In this document: positions 19,754-28,954 of the stretch, piece after piece
How the letters are laid out: the number at the start of each line of letters is the position of its first letter
Numbering within the stretch: position 1 is the first letter of the stretch
Origin: Desulfonema magnum
GTDB taxonomy: Bacteria > Desulfobacterota > Desulfobacteria > Desulfobacterales > 4be13
Assembly: GCF_017377395.1 (NCBI RefSeq)
Contig: NZ_CP061800.1
Coordinates: 4,795,633-4,859,632 of the forward strand
DNA: 64,000 nt
Direction: 5' to 3'
The notes under the pieces: model-generated
What the model was told of the DNA's origin: nothing
The model's input: the letters and a program-made list of their open reading frames with translations, nothing else
Databases searched by the model: none
Made by a program: the position numbers and the translations under genes

Positions 19754-20944
19754 TTACTCGAAAAAAGGATAGCGGAAAATAAAGCGTGTGAAGATAAGAT
19801 TCCGGTGTGTTGTTGTGTCCGCTTCCCTGTCTATGACGGTGGTGAACGCATAAGACGCTTCAAGACTGATATCTCTTGTAAAATCGTAACGAAGCCGGGA
19901 ACTGATACGCAGGGTATGTTCCTCATCTGTCGTGACACCTTCCTGGTCCGCCAGGTTCAGGTAGTATCTTGCAGACAAATTTCCCCGAAACTTGTCTGTA
20001 AATCTTTGATTAATATTGAATGCCAGCATTGTCCTTTCAGTTGTTCCGACTCTGCCGCTGGCCGCTCTGATATCCTGGGAAAGCGTAAATGTCCATTTCA
20101 TAAGCTCGCCTGTAAAGGTCAGATCAACTTTCCCTGTTGTAGCCCATGCTTCATCTTTTTCAACATAAGGCACAAGCTGATAATCTGATGTCCATGCATA
20201 TTTATTGTATTCGGAAAAAGTGTAACGACCGCCAAAATCAACGAGAAGGCTCAGGGTTTCACTCAGCTCCCAGCTTGCGCCGACAGTCAACAGATAATTC
20301 TCTGTTATTGCGCTCGTAAAATCATATCGGGCATATCCCAAGTTCATGCGTCCCACCATCAGCGGGACAAAGTAACTCAGGTTATGTGTGAGACCGATAT
20401 TTACGCTATCAGAACGGTAAGTGACGAACTCAGGGTCATCAAAAGCATCCTCATCATACGCGTATGACAGGGCCATTGCAGTTATTTCCGAAACAAGATA
20501 GCTCCCTGAGAAAGCACAGTGATATCGCTCACGCGTTGCTGTGCCCAGAACAAGACCGGTTTCTTCCACATCCCTGTCCCGTCGGGAATCCTTTATGTAG
20601 GATGCCTCAGAAGAAGCCCGCATTCTCTCTGTCAGGCGATAAGCGATTTGCCCTGTATAATGATGATTCAGCGCGTTATATTCATTGTTTTCAGCATATA
20701 TGACCTGATCAATCCGACCGGAAAGACCTGAATCGAGTCGCTCTGTCCTCTCTGTGAGTTTTACTCCCGGTGAGACGGTTGTGATGAAATCTTCCGCATA
20801 TTCATTATATTCCTGCTTCAAAGCCATTGAAGGAATGAGTATGAATTCATCCCCCCTTATGTTGTATGGGGAAAAAAGCACCTGAAGAATAACTGACAAA
20901 GATAGAAGCGTAATAATTTTAAAACGATGCATGAAAGTTCTCAT
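19754..20944 (-). CDS. EPS-system outer-membrane beta-barrel protein
   Basis: About 396 residues from the ATG at 20944. Signal peptide (ITLLSLSVILQVLFSPYNIRG), then alternating amphipathic strands rich in aromatic residues (YAENNEYNALNHHYTGQIAY, FTLSYDI-like segments), ending in FRYPFFE with a C-terminal aromatic, as for outer-membrane barrels. It resembles the beta-barrel family that accompanies exosortase EPS loci, and could form part of the outer-membrane export pore together with the Wza-like protein upstream. An in-frame ATG at 21004 would prepend residues encoded by the heptamer repeat (KLETRNSKLETRNSKL). That extension is not part of a signal peptide, so the 20944 start is preferred. 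Confidence 0.8.
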   Translation of the reverse strand: MRTFMHRFKIITLLSLSVILQVLFSPYNIRGDEFILIPSMALKQEYNEYAEDFITTVSPGVKLTERTERLDSGLSGRIDQVIYAENNEYNALNHHYTGQIAYRLTERMRASSEASYIKDSRRDRDVEETGLVLGTATRERYHCAFSGSYLVSEITAMALSYAYDEDAFDDPEFVTYRSDSVNIGLTHNLSYFVPLMVGRMNLGYARYDFTSAITENYLLTVGASWELSETLSLLVDFGGRYTFSEYNKYAWTSDYQLVPYVEKDEAWATTGKVDLTFTGELMKWTFTLSQDIRAASGRVGTTERTMLAFNINQRFTDKFRGNLSARYYLNLADQEGVTTDEEHTLRISSRLRYDFTRDISLEASYAFTTVIDREADTTTHRNLIFTRFIFRYPFFE

Positions 20945-20953
20945 TGAAGCCTT

Positions 20954-21046
20954 GAGTTTCGAGTTTCGAGTTTCGAGTTTCGAGTTTCGAGTTTCAAGTT
21001 TCAAGTTTCAAGTTTCGAGTTTCAAGTTTCGAGTTTCAAGTTTCAA
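20954..21046. repeat. Heptanucleotide array (GAGTTTC/AAGTTTC)
   Basis: About 13 copies of a 7-bp unit, G or A at positions 1-2 with TTTC constant, fill the gap between the export-protein gene and the beta-barrel gene. The array begins within the stop codon of the export gene (TCA at 21043-21045 is part of a unit). Confidence 0.97.
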
Positions 21047-21858
21047 GGCACAACAATCACATCCGCCCTTTTGAGCCGGATGTTCTGTTCCAAGTGGATT
21101 CCGTCGGAAACATCGTCATATCTGAATTCAAATATCTTTGTCTGATCTCCCTCCTCCCGGAATATTTTAATTTTATTTCTTTTTGCAAAAGGATTCAGCC
21201 CCCCGGCCATAGAAAGCGCCTGCAAAACATTAATATTGGTATTCAGAGCAAATCGGCCGGGATTATTGACCTTTCCGATAATATAAATCAGCATGCTGTT
21301 TACTTGCTGAACTTCCACAGAGAGAACCGGTTCAAGTATGAACCGGGGAGATATCCTGGCTTCCAATTCTTTTTTTAACTGAGCGGCCGTCTTTCCCGCG
21401 GCCAAGATTTCTCCGATCAAAGGAAAGGACACCTTTCCATCCGGAAGGACCGTTGCCAACCTTGTCATATCATTATTTTTCCAAACAGATATATAAAGAA
21501 CATCCCCGGAACCGATAATATAAGGCGGTCTTGGCCACCCCTCTGCAACATCAGAAACCTTTTTCGACCCCTGATCAGGGAGAATTTCCTCTTCAGTCGC
21601 CATAGGAAATTCAGAAGTCTGTTCCGGCCCCTGTTCAGGGATTTCCTTTTCAGTCATTATAGGAAGTTCAGAAGTCTGTTCCGGATGCTTACCGGAGATT
21701 TCTTCTTCAGTCATTGTAGAAATTTCAGAAACCTGTCCCTGAACAGGAATTTCCTGTTCAGCAGTTACAGAAAATTCATTTTCCTCAACGGCCCATACAG
21801 ATGCCACTATTATACATATCCAAATGAAAAACAATAGCTTTATTATACATTTCATCAT
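21043..21858 (-). CDS. Wza/EpsE-like polysaccharide export protein
   Basis: A 271-residue periplasmic/outer-membrane export component. Signal peptide at residues 1-22. Residues ~30-105 are an acidic stretch with degenerate 17-19-residue repeats (each with a T-E-E-E-I or T-E-K-E-I core). The Poly_export domain begins PYIIGSGDVLYISVW, and an SLBB-like domain follows (IYIIGKVNNPGRFAL, LQALSMAGGL). It ends in ADVIVVP. No lipobox cysteine follows the signal peptide, although many Wza-like proteins are lipoproteins. It is flanked on both sides by heptamer arrays. It likely works with the barrel at 19754 and the Wzz-like protein to move the chain through the periplasm. Confidence 0.9.
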   Translation of the reverse strand: MMKCIIKLLFFIWICIIVASVWAVEENEFSVTAEQEIPVQGQVSEISTMTEEEISGKHPEQTSELPIMTEKEIPEQGPEQTSEFPMATEEEILPDQGSKKVSDVAEGWPRPPYIIGSGDVLYISVWKNNDMTRLATVLPDGKVSFPLIGEILAAGKTAAQLKKELEARISPRFILEPVLSVEVQQVNSMLIYIIGKVNNPGRFALNTNINVLQALSMAGGLNPFAKRNKIKIFREEGDQTKIFEFRYDDVSDGIHLEQNIRLKRADVIVVP

Positions 21859-21865
21859 TCATGTT

Positions 21866-22053
21866 TTCAGTTTCGAGTTTCGAGTTTCGAGTTTCGAGTT
21901 TCAAGTTTCAAGTTTCGAGTTTCAAGTTTCGAGTTTCGAGTTTCGAGTTTCGAGTTTCGAGTTTCGAGTTTCAAGTTTCGAGTTTCAAGTTTCGAGTTTC
22001 GAGTTTCGAGTTTCAAGTTTCGAGTTTCAAGTTTCGAGTTTCAAGTTTCAAGT
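21866..22053. repeat. Heptanucleotide array (GAGTTTC/AAGTTTC), long copy
   Basis: About 26 units of the same 7-bp repeat as at 20954. It begins in the last codons and stop of the PrsT gene (ELET-stop is encoded by array-like sequence) and ends 8 bases before the export-protein start codon. The ribosome site of that gene must lie at the array edge; only AAAACATG is visible, a weak site. Confidence 0.97.
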
Positions 22054-24449
22054 TCCGACAATATCTTTTTTGCTTCTTCTTTTCCATAGAAGCTTTCATC
22101 CGCATCAACTGCTTTTCGGAGTTTTTCTTTTGCCTCGCTCATCTGTCCGGTTTTATAAAAAGCCATGCCCATATGGTAATTAAGGACAGAACTTTCAGGA
22201 TCATTGGAAAGGGCTTTTTCGATGAGAGCCAGTGCGCGGTTAGGTTCGCCTTTTTTATAGTAAATCCATCCGAGGGTATCCATAACCACGGGTTCATCAG
22301 GCCGAAGTTTCAGAGCTTTCTGGGCCAGAGTGAGTGCTTTTTTAAGGTCTGCCTCGGACTCAGAATGCTCACAGAGCAGAAAAGCGAGGTTGTTTGCCGC
22401 GGTCCAGAGGTTCGGATTCATTTCAAGCGATTTTTCGTAAACCTCCCGGGCTTTGGGATAATCCTCGCTTTGTTCGTAAAGATGCCCCAGAGACAAATAA
22501 GCAGCAATATTTTTGGGATTGGCCTTTAATGCGGCCTCAAATTTTTCAACAGCTTCTTTTTTCTTACCCTGGATCAGGTAAAGTCTGGCAAGGTTGTTAT
22601 GAGGTGCCTGCCACAGCGGCCGAATATCAATGGCTTTCTGAAACGATTCCTCTGCTTTGTCATAATCTTTTCGGGTGGTATGGATTCGGCCCAGCAAATC
22701 ATGGGAAAATGCTTCTTTGGGGTTTTGCCGGATACGCGCTTCACAGATTGAAATGGCAGTATCAAATTTTTTCTGTATCATACAGATCCGAATCAGAGAG
22801 GTGAGTATGGACGCGGAACGCGGGTTGGCTTTGTATCCTTGTTCCATCTCAGTCATTGCTGCTGCCCATTTTTTCTGTTTGGCGTACACGCGACCGAGTT
22901 TCAAATAGCTGAGAGGATTTTCCGGAGCCTTCTCCTTTATTTTTTTATATTCTCTCTCGGCACGATCAACGTCTTTCAGACCAAGGAATAAATCTCCCAG
23001 GTTTGCCCGAACTTTGTGATCATCAGGATTATTTTCCAATATTTTTATCAGTTGATTTTCAGCTTCTTTATAGTCTTTTTTAAGCACATAAACGCGTGAC
23101 AAAATCATCCGCGCATCCCTTGATCCGGGATCAATCTTCAAGACTTTCTGAAGTGTGTCAATGGCAAGCTCAGTTTCCTGATTCAATATATGGGCCTGTG
23201 CCAGCCGAAGAAGCCCGGTTACGGACTGTGGTTTCTCATTTACAACAGTCCTGAATTCGGAAATGGCGTTCATCCCGTCACCTTTCAGGAGACAAATATT
23301 TCCTTTTGTAAAATGAGCATCCACATTTTTAGGACTCTCTCTGAGTACTTCATCCACATATTTTTCCGCTTTGTCAATGTCCTTCAGCAAGAGATAAACC
23401 TTTGCAAAAGCATTTTTAGTCCGGATGATACCCGGACTTGCGGGGTCTTTATCAAGCGAGAGGCATTTTTGTAACACCTCAAGAGCCTTATCTGTTTTTT
23501 TGAGATTCAGATATAAATCACTCAGCAGAAAGCGAAGATCAAAGCTCTTTTCAATCTCGCTGATTCCTGCTTTAAGTTCCCGTTCGGCATCCTCAAATTG
23601 TTTTTTTGTAACATAGAATTTGGCGATATTTATCCGATTTTCCTCATTTCTCGGATCTGATGAAATGATTTCACTGAGCAGACCAGCAGCCTCTGTCTTA
23701 CGGTCAAAATCCCAATAAATACTGGCCAGAGTAAATTTGTGACTCATTTTGTCCGGCTCCAGTGCGATGATCTTTTTAAGCACTTCCGCAGCGTCTTCTG
23801 TCCGCTTATTTTTGTTGTAAAATATGGCCAGTTCAATATGAAGTCTCACAGACTCAGGATTTGCCCTGATCCCGCTTTTAAGCGAATCTTCTGCATTCCG
23901 GGCATCTTTTGTTTTCGAATACGCTGAAGATAGCAACCGATATACATCAGGTTTTTTTATACCCTTTTCCAGAAGCCCTTTCAAATGTGCGATAGCCCCT
24001 TCGGCATCTTTTTCAGCCAGCAAAACAGCTCCTTTCAGAATGAGCGCCTCCTGATTTTCAGGATCCGCTTTCAGAATCAGTTCTGCTTTTTCCCTGGCCT
24101 TATCAGCAACCTTTCCACCGAGGAACAATTTCCCGAGTTGCAGGTGGGCATCCAAATGGTCCGGAGAAAGTCCCACGGTTTTCAAAAAAAGTCCGTAAGC
24201 TTTTTTGAAATCTCCCTGTTTAAACGCTGTCATTCCGAGCATGTAATAGGCATCTGCAAATTCAGGATCAATCTGAAGCGCGTTTTTGAATTCCAACCGG
24301 GCCTTTATATAGTCCGCGTTTTCATAAAGCGATTTGCCTTTTTCCAGGAACTTTATTTTTTTTTCTTCAGGACTGCTACAGGCCATTATCAAAATACCCA
24401 TGAGCATTATCCAGAATGTTACAGAAAATCTGTTAAGCAAAATTTGCAT
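22041..24449 (-). CDS. prsT: PrsT-type TPR lipoprotein of the exosortase/EPS system
   Basis: An 802-residue protein. The lipoprotein signal peptide has lipobox LIMAC (Cys24), so it is lipid-anchored. Roughly twenty tetratricopeptide repeats follow, each ~34 residues with a pattern like A-Y-x-L-G-x-x-x-x-x-x-D-x-x-K-A, from residue ~35 to the end. Length and layout match the TPR lipoprotein that accompanies PEP-CTERM/exosortase loci. It probably scaffolds the EPS export complex at the outer-membrane side. The last codons merge with the heptamer array. GGAGG lies 8 bases before the ATG. Confidence 0.9.
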   Translation of the reverse strand: MQILLNRFSVTFWIMLMGILIMACSSPEEKKIKFLEKGKSLYENADYIKARLEFKNALQIDPEFADAYYMLGMTAFKQGDFKKAYGLFLKTVGLSPDHLDAHLQLGKLFLGGKVADKAREKAELILKADPENQEALILKGAVLLAEKDAEGAIAHLKGLLEKGIKKPDVYRLLSSAYSKTKDARNAEDSLKSGIRANPESVRLHIELAIFYNKNKRTEDAAEVLKKIIALEPDKMSHKFTLASIYWDFDRKTEAAGLLSEIISSDPRNEENRINIAKFYVTKKQFEDAERELKAGISEIEKSFDLRFLLSDLYLNLKKTDKALEVLQKCLSLDKDPASPGIIRTKNAFAKVYLLLKDIDKAEKYVDEVLRESPKNVDAHFTKGNICLLKGDGMNAISEFRTVVNEKPQSVTGLLRLAQAHILNQETELAIDTLQKVLKIDPGSRDARMILSRVYVLKKDYKEAENQLIKILENNPDDHKVRANLGDLFLGLKDVDRAEREYKKIKEKAPENPLSYLKLGRVYAKQKKWAAAMTEMEQGYKANPRSASILTSLIRICMIQKKFDTAISICEARIRQNPKEAFSHDLLGRIHTTRKDYDKAEESFQKAIDIRPLWQAPHNNLARLYLIQGKKKEAVEKFEAALKANPKNIAAYLSLGHLYEQSEDYPKAREVYEKSLEMNPNLWTAANNLAFLLCEHSESEADLKKALTLAQKALKLRPDEPVVMDTLGWIYYKKGEPNRALALIEKALSNDPESSVLNYHMGMAFYKTGQMSEAKEKLRKAVDADESFYGKEEAKKILSELET

Positions 24450-24630
24450 TTTTCCTCCTGTAAAATATAACCACCAATAATTAAAATTATTTCATTCAAA
24501 AAACACAAGAATCCCCTCTGTTCTGTCAGACGGGATTCTCTTGTTATCAAATACTATGAAAATATTCAAGACTGTTTCGTTTAAAAAGTATAAAAATTTT
24601 TTCTCTCCCATCACACGGAATTTTTCTTGT

Positions 24631-24783
24631 TACTCGATAATCAAATTTTTTTTCTGTCATTCCTGCGAAAGCAGGAATCCACTGTCTTCGGATTCGTAAA
24701 ATCTGCGGAAAACGGATTCCTGCTTTCGCAGGAATGACAGGTTTTTGTTCGATTCAGGTCAAAAACTTGATTATCAAGTGTTA
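24631..24783. repeat. Inverted-repeat element, family 2 (ACTCGATAATCAA ends)
   Basis: The outer arms TACTCGATAATCAA and TTGATTATCAAGTGTTA enclose an inner palindrome, CTGTCATTCCTGCGAAAGCA and its inverse. Other copies are at 24941-25092, 26260-26354 and 39179-39272. It lies in the 819-bp gap 24450-25268, which has no gene. Confidence 0.9.
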
Positions 24784-24940
24784 ATAAATTTTTTAGTTAG
24801 GAATAAGGACAAAAAAATTTCCCCATAAAGCCCGGAAGGTTGTCAAAATCTTCCGGGGCCGGCAATTGCAAACAGACATGTATTTCATCCATATTTCTTA
24901 CGAACTAATGGCAGTGTTTCAGTACGGTAAAAGAAATGTT

Positions 24941-25092
24941 CACTCGATGTTCAAGTTTTTTCTGTCATTCCTGCGAAAGCAGGAATCCACAGCTCCCGGA
25001 ATCGCCGCATCGGTTAAAAATGGGTTCCTGCTTTCGCAGGAATGACAAGTTTTTTGTTCGAATCGGATCAAAAAACTTGATCATCGAGTGTT
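24941..25092. repeat. Inverted-repeat element, family 2, second copy
   Basis: CACTCGATGTTCAAG and CTTGATCATCGAGTG form the ends. The inner arms again read GTCATTCCTGCGAAAGCAGG and its inverse. The two copies in this gap differ in their central 40 bases, so the stems are conserved more strongly than the loop. No gene is seen between 25093 and 25268. Confidence 0.9.
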
Positions 25093-25268
25093 CAGTGATC
25101 TGGCTTTAACATTGCCACTATTCTGTCAACAATACTTTGCAAGGCGGGGCGTTTGGTATTTTCGGGTTGTACGGGATTACCCTTTTATTATCGGATAAGA
25201 GAACAGCACATGGGGTGAATTCTCAAAATCAGTCCGAATTTTTTTTGCTCTGTTTTCGTAATGATTTT

Positions 25269-26195
25269 TCATTTCTGATACTCGGCTGTTAAGAAAGATG
25301 TGACTTCCCTGGGCAATGCATGCCAATACTGCCCCTCATATTTCGTTTTTATGTAATTTAAAAAATTTGAATAATACGTGGCCGGGTATTCCTCAAATCC
25401 CGATTTTTCTGAATCAAAATTCATATAATCAGGGTGGGTGTTCACAAGGGCCATTCCGCGTTTTTGCATAATCCAATCCAGTTTTTGCTTCCAAATAGCT
25501 ATGTTTTTCTCTTTCATGAGAACAAATAATGTGAAACCCTGGGGCAGGGTATAGGGAAGTTCCATATATCCCTCACAATTGGAATTTTTTGTCACCCAAA
25601 ACGGAAAAATCGTAGCAACCCCGTCAGGCTGAGGTTCAAAAGGATCTGTATCAAATGTGGATGAATCATATTCAATAGCCAGATCATGGATCCAGTCCAG
25701 GTTGTGATGCATGGCCGGAGAACGAAAACCCACCGCGTCCCATGCTTTTAAGTAATGATTAATCCTGAAGGAACGTTCCTGGAATATTTCCTTTGACTGA
25801 AAAAGCTTGCCATCATGATTCAGACCATGAACCCCCACCTCAAATCCGTTACTCTTCAGGTGATTACGCAACACAGCGGAGACTCTGTAACGTTCAGGAA
25901 CAAAATTAAAAGCAGATCGAAATCCTAACTTTTTCTCAAGTTTCATTAGGTTAAGAGATTTTTTCTGACCTTTTGCAGTGTCCACATCATGAGTCAGGAC
26001 TAAGGCAAACTTTTTCTTATCAGGCCATCCGGGCCATTTCATCGGTGGCTTGCTGGCTTTTTCAAGAATCGGCCAGACATTTGAGAAGGCCGGACGTTTT
26101 CGACGGATGTATTTGCTCCGCATCCATATTTGAAACCTTCTCGGAATCATTGGTTTTAATTGATAATAAGCTGAATTCATTTTCAATCTGTCCAT
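25269..26195 (-). CDS. NodB-type polysaccharide deacetylase
   Basis: A 308-residue protein with the NodB fold: LTHDVD holds the metal-binding Asp pair, VGVHGLNHDG the metal-binding histidines, FRSPAMHHN the substrate-side Arg/His, and LVNTHPDYMN a C-terminal His. No signal peptide is visible, so it may act in the cytoplasm or be exported by another route. GAAAGGAA sits 7 bases before the ATG. It likely removes N-acetyl groups from a lipid-linked or nascent EPS unit. It is separated by repeat-rich gaps from both neighbours, so it may be its own transcription unit. Confidence 0.85.
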   Translation of the reverse strand: MDRLKMNSAYYQLKPMIPRRFQIWMRSKYIRRKRPAFSNVWPILEKASKPPMKWPGWPDKKKFALVLTHDVDTAKGQKKSLNLMKLEKKLGFRSAFNFVPERYRVSAVLRNHLKSNGFEVGVHGLNHDGKLFQSKEIFQERSFRINHYLKAWDAVGFRSPAMHHNLDWIHDLAIEYDSSTFDTDPFEPQPDGVATIFPFWVTKNSNCEGYMELPYTLPQGFTLFVLMKEKNIAIWKQKLDWIMQKRGMALVNTHPDYMNFDSEKSGFEEYPATYYSNFLNYIKTKYEGQYWHALPREVTSFLTAEYQK

Positions 26196-26259
26196 CTTCA
26201 GATTCCTTTCTTTCCTATTCTGTTATAAGCAGATATCAGAAAACTTTGCGGGTGCTTAT

Positions 26260-26354
26260 TACTCGATGTTCAAGTTTTTTGACCCGGTTCGACTAAAAAG
26301 CCTGTCATTCCTGCGAAAGCAGGAATGACAAAAAAAACTTGAACATCAAGTATT
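26260..26354. repeat. Inverted-repeat element, family 2, short copy
   Basis: TTACTCGATGTTCAAG and CTTGAACATCAAGTATTA are the ends. Only one inner palindrome copy (CTGTCATTCCTGCGAAAGCA plus AGGAATGACA) is present, giving a 95-bp form. The rest of the gap 26196-26716 holds the hairpin at 26533 and no gene. Confidence 0.85.
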
Positions 26355-26532
26355 AGGAATTTATAAAAATCTAAACCATACAAGTGTCTGAATTTTAAAT
26401 TGAAAGGCTCAGATACTCAGACACTTTTCTTATTCTCAGCAGATCGAAAAGCTTTATTACTTCTCTGAAATTCCAAATAATTTCTGGCATCATCCTGAAA
26501 AATAAGGACAAATCTCTCGGACACAACTTTCT

Positions 26533-26568
26533 GTTTTTTCCGAATCTCTATGGAAATTCGGAAAAAAC
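26533..26568. terminator. Likely transcription terminator downstream of the acetyltransferase gene
   Basis: GTTTTTTCCGAAT (26533-26545) pairs perfectly with ATTCGGAAAAAAC (26556-26568), loop of 10 bases. The T-run follows in either direction, so it could act on both strands. It lies ~150 bp beyond the stop of the acetyltransferase gene. Confidence 0.55.
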
Positions 26569-26716
26569 ATTTTTTAGTTAGTTATGTTTTAAACATACTG
26601 TTTTTATAATCTTTTTTGATTGGAAAAGTCCAAAAATTAAAATCAGTATGTTGAAAAAAAATTTCGATCTACTGATTCTGCTTTTTTCTCTGAACAGGAC
26701 AGAAAACAAATATAAA

Positions 26717-27199
26717 TTAAAGTTTTCGTAACCCTGAAAGAAATTCCTTATGACTTACACCCTTTATAAGCGGACGCGTCACCCTTGCCAAAGGCGATGC
26801 TGAAGGGGGCCCGTATAAAACACCCGGAGGGACGTTTTTATTTATCACGGAACCCGCGGCGATGACCGATCCTTCGCCTATGGTCACATCATGAAGGATA
26901 ACGCAATGCGCTCCGATGTAAACATTCTTTTCTATCACCACCTTTCCGACTCTTTTACCGGGCTTGTACTTTCCCCAGTAAAAATGAGCAAATATTGTGC
27001 TTCTGAGTCCGATCCCGACATTGTCTTTTATAATGACATTTTCAGGATGAACCTCATCTATGTAAACATATTGGCTGATCCATACATTCTCTCCCATCTG
27101 AACGCCTCGGGCCCTGTGCAGCCACGGTCTGAATGTAAATCCTCCGGGAGCAAAAAATGCAATTTTGGCAAACAGTTTCTTGGTCAGTGACGAAGCCAT
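26717..27199 (-). CDS. Hexapeptide-repeat acyltransferase (WcaF-like)
   Basis: A 160-residue left-handed beta-helix acyltransferase. Hexapeptide repeats run from about residue 33 to 130 (VIIKDNVGIG, VVIEKNVYIGAHCVILHD, VTIGEGSVIAAGSVI), with the catalytic-type His in IFAHFYWG. N-terminal FAPGGFTFRPWLHRARG resembles the colanic-acid acetyltransferase group. It probably O-acetylates, or otherwise acylates, a sugar of the EPS. It sits just beyond the repeat array that follows the KAS III gene, and could accept an acyl group from that pathway; this is inference. Confidence 0.85.
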   Translation of the reverse strand: MASSLTKKLFAKIAFFAPGGFTFRPWLHRARGVQMGENVWISQYVYIDEVHPENVIIKDNVGIGLRSTIFAHFYWGKYKPGKRVGKVVIEKNVYIGAHCVILHDVTIGEGSVIAAGSVINKNVPPGVLYGPPSASPLARVTRPLIKGVSHKEFLSGLRKL

Positions 27200-27259
27200 T
27201 TCAATCCTCCAATTATCTCCTGATAATGTTTAACGCCTAAGGTTTTACTTCTATTTGTC

Positions 27260-27851
27260 CCCTTCGACAGGCTCAGGGAACGCCGCTCCGGACTCAGGGA
27301 ATGCCGCTCACGCCGCTCCGGGTTCGGACAACGCCGCTCCGGGTTCGGGGAATGCCGCTCACGCCGCTCCGGGTTCGGACAACGCCGCTCCGGGTTCGGG
27401 GAATGCCGCTCACGCCGCTCCGGGTTCGGACAACGCCGCTCCGGGTTCGGGGAATGCCGCTCACGCCGTTCCGGGTTCGGACAACGCCGCTCCGGGTTCG
27501 GGGAATGCCGCTCACGCCGTTCCGGGTTCGGACAACGCCGCTCCGGGTTCAGGGAATGCCGTTCCGGGTTCGGGGAATGCCGCTCCGGGTTCGGGGAATG
27601 CCGCTCCGGGTTCGGGGAATGCCGCTCCGGGTTCGGGGGAACGCCGCTCACGCCGCTCCGGGTTCGGACAACGCCGCTCCGGGTTCAGGGAATGCCGTTC
27701 CGGGTTCGGGGAATGCCGCTCCGGGTTCGGGGAATGCCGCTCACGCCGCTCCGGGTTCGGGGAATGCCGCTCACGCCGCTCCGGGTTCGGGGAATGCCGC
27801 TCACGCCGCTCCGAGGCTCAGATCACGCCGCTCCCTGAGCTTGTCGAAGGG
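27260..27851. repeat. GC-rich ~21/51-bp tandem array bounded by 20-bp inverted repeats
   Basis: The outer arms CCCTTCGACAGGCTCAGGGA (27260-27279) and TCCCTGAGCTTGTCGAAGGG (27832-27851) are inverted copies with one mismatch. Between them a CGCTCCGGGTTCGG unit repeats about two dozen times in two forms: a 21-bp form ending GGAATGC and a 51-bp form that adds CTCACGC and GACAACGC. Long open frames on both strands (PNPERRERHS or NAAPGSGNAAH periodicities) arise from the repeat and lack any start signal. They are treated as non-coding. Confidence 0.95.
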
Positions 27852-27870
27852 AGGGAGGGGACGACGGCTT

Positions 27871-28935
27871 TTACTTCTCTACCAGCTCGCAAAATTTCAA
27901 AGGCCCCATATCCATAATAAGCCCTCCCCAGGAAAGGCCCACGCCAAACCCGGACATACAAATCTTCATTGTTTTTTCTGATAAAAGATGGCTGATATTG
28001 TGGCAAATGTTTACCGGGACAGATGCGGAACTGGAATTTCCATAATTTTCAACCACATTGGCCGGCATTTTTTCCACAGGGACATCCAGTTTTCGCGCAA
28101 GCTTTTCAAGCATAAAACGATTGGGCTGATGAAACATAAAATAATCTATCTCATCCATGCCCATGTCTGCAAATTGAAAGAGCGATTTTATTGCATCAGG
28201 CACGTCTGTCTGAGAAAAAGTAAACACCCCGGCCCCGTTCATATAAAAATCCTCGTCACTCCTCTTATTGCCGTCCGGCAGTATCCTGACCTCACGCGTT
28301 TCCTCGGTGGAGGGGGCCCGAAAGGCTCCTGCCGGTACAATAAGCCAGTCACTGCGGGAACCGTCCATTTTCAGATTCAGAAAAATATCATTATCCTCAT
28401 CTGTATTTTCCACAACAGAAATTGTTCCGGCATCACCGATAAGCGGATAAATATTCCGATCTTTGGGACATGAACAACGGCTCAGGGTATCACCGTTCAG
28501 AAGAATCACTTTGCTGATAGTGGGTTGTCCCAGCAGCATAAATGCCTGGAGAAGACCATACAAATACCCCGCACATCCATGATTAATATCAAAACACAAT
28601 ACATCGGGTCCGAGCCCCAGTTTGCCATGCAGAATCGCACTGGTGGGCGGAATAAAATGATCCGGCGTCTGGGTGATAAAAATCAGCGCGTCAATGTCAT
28701 CTTTGTTCAGCAGCTTCTTATCCAACAGATATTCAAGCCCGAAAAGGCAGAGGTCCGAAGCGCATTCATCCCCCTCTACGATACGGCGTTGGTTAAATCC
28801 CATTACTTTCTGAAGTTTCAGGCATTTTCCTTCTGAAAAACCATAAGAGTCCATTTCATCCAAAAAATTCACACAATGACTCGGAACCACCGACAAAATA
28901 CCTGAAATTTTTTTGTTAAAAAACTTGAAATCCAT
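27871..28935 (-). CDS. KAS III-like 3-oxoacyl-ACP synthase
   Basis: A 354-residue thiolase-fold condensing enzyme. The catalytic triad is complete: Cys121 in DINHGCAGYL, His269 in FMFHQPN, Asn300 in NYGNSSSAS. The ATG at 28935 has a perfect AAGGAGG five bases upstream; an earlier in-frame ATG (29007) has no site and overlaps the ACP gene. FabH-type enzymes decarboxylatively condense an acyl starter with malonyl-ACP, and some relatives only transfer acyl groups. With an ACP gene 19 bp upstream and an adenylation enzyme in the same run, a dedicated acyl-building role is more likely than general fatty-acid synthesis. Precedent: KAS III-like genes in flagellin-glycan islands that make acylated viosamine. 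Confidence 0.9.
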   Translation of the reverse strand: MDFKFFNKKISGILSVVPSHCVNFLDEMDSYGFSEGKCLKLQKVMGFNQRRIVEGDECASDLCLFGLEYLLDKKLLNKDDIDALIFITQTPDHFIPPTSAILHGKLGLGPDVLCFDINHGCAGYLYGLLQAFMLLGQPTISKVILLNGDTLSRCSCPKDRNIYPLIGDAGTISVVENTDEDNDIFLNLKMDGSRSDWLIVPAGAFRAPSTEETREVRILPDGNKRSDEDFYMNGAGVFTFSQTDVPDAIKSLFQFADMGMDEIDYFMFHQPNRFMLEKLARKLDVPVEKMPANVVENYGNSSSASVPVNICHNISHLLSEKTMKICMSGFGVGLSWGGLIMDMGPLKFCELVEK

Positions 28936-28954
28936 GATAACCTCCTTGTGAAAA

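Noticed and set aside
21861-22529. Plus-strand frames with SSFEFRVSSFEFQ repeats
   Set aside because: They translate the heptamer array and then the antisense of the PrsT gene.
27260-27851. CRISPR array
   Set aside because: The repeats are contiguous or nearly so, with no unique spacers of constant length, and no cas genes are nearby. The same applies to 9537-10677 and 60826-61240.
27184-27981. Four long frames on both strands across the GC-rich array
   Set aside because: All are repeat translations (PNPERRERHS, NAAPGSGNAAH); none has a start signal, and frames on both strands at once point to repeat artefact.
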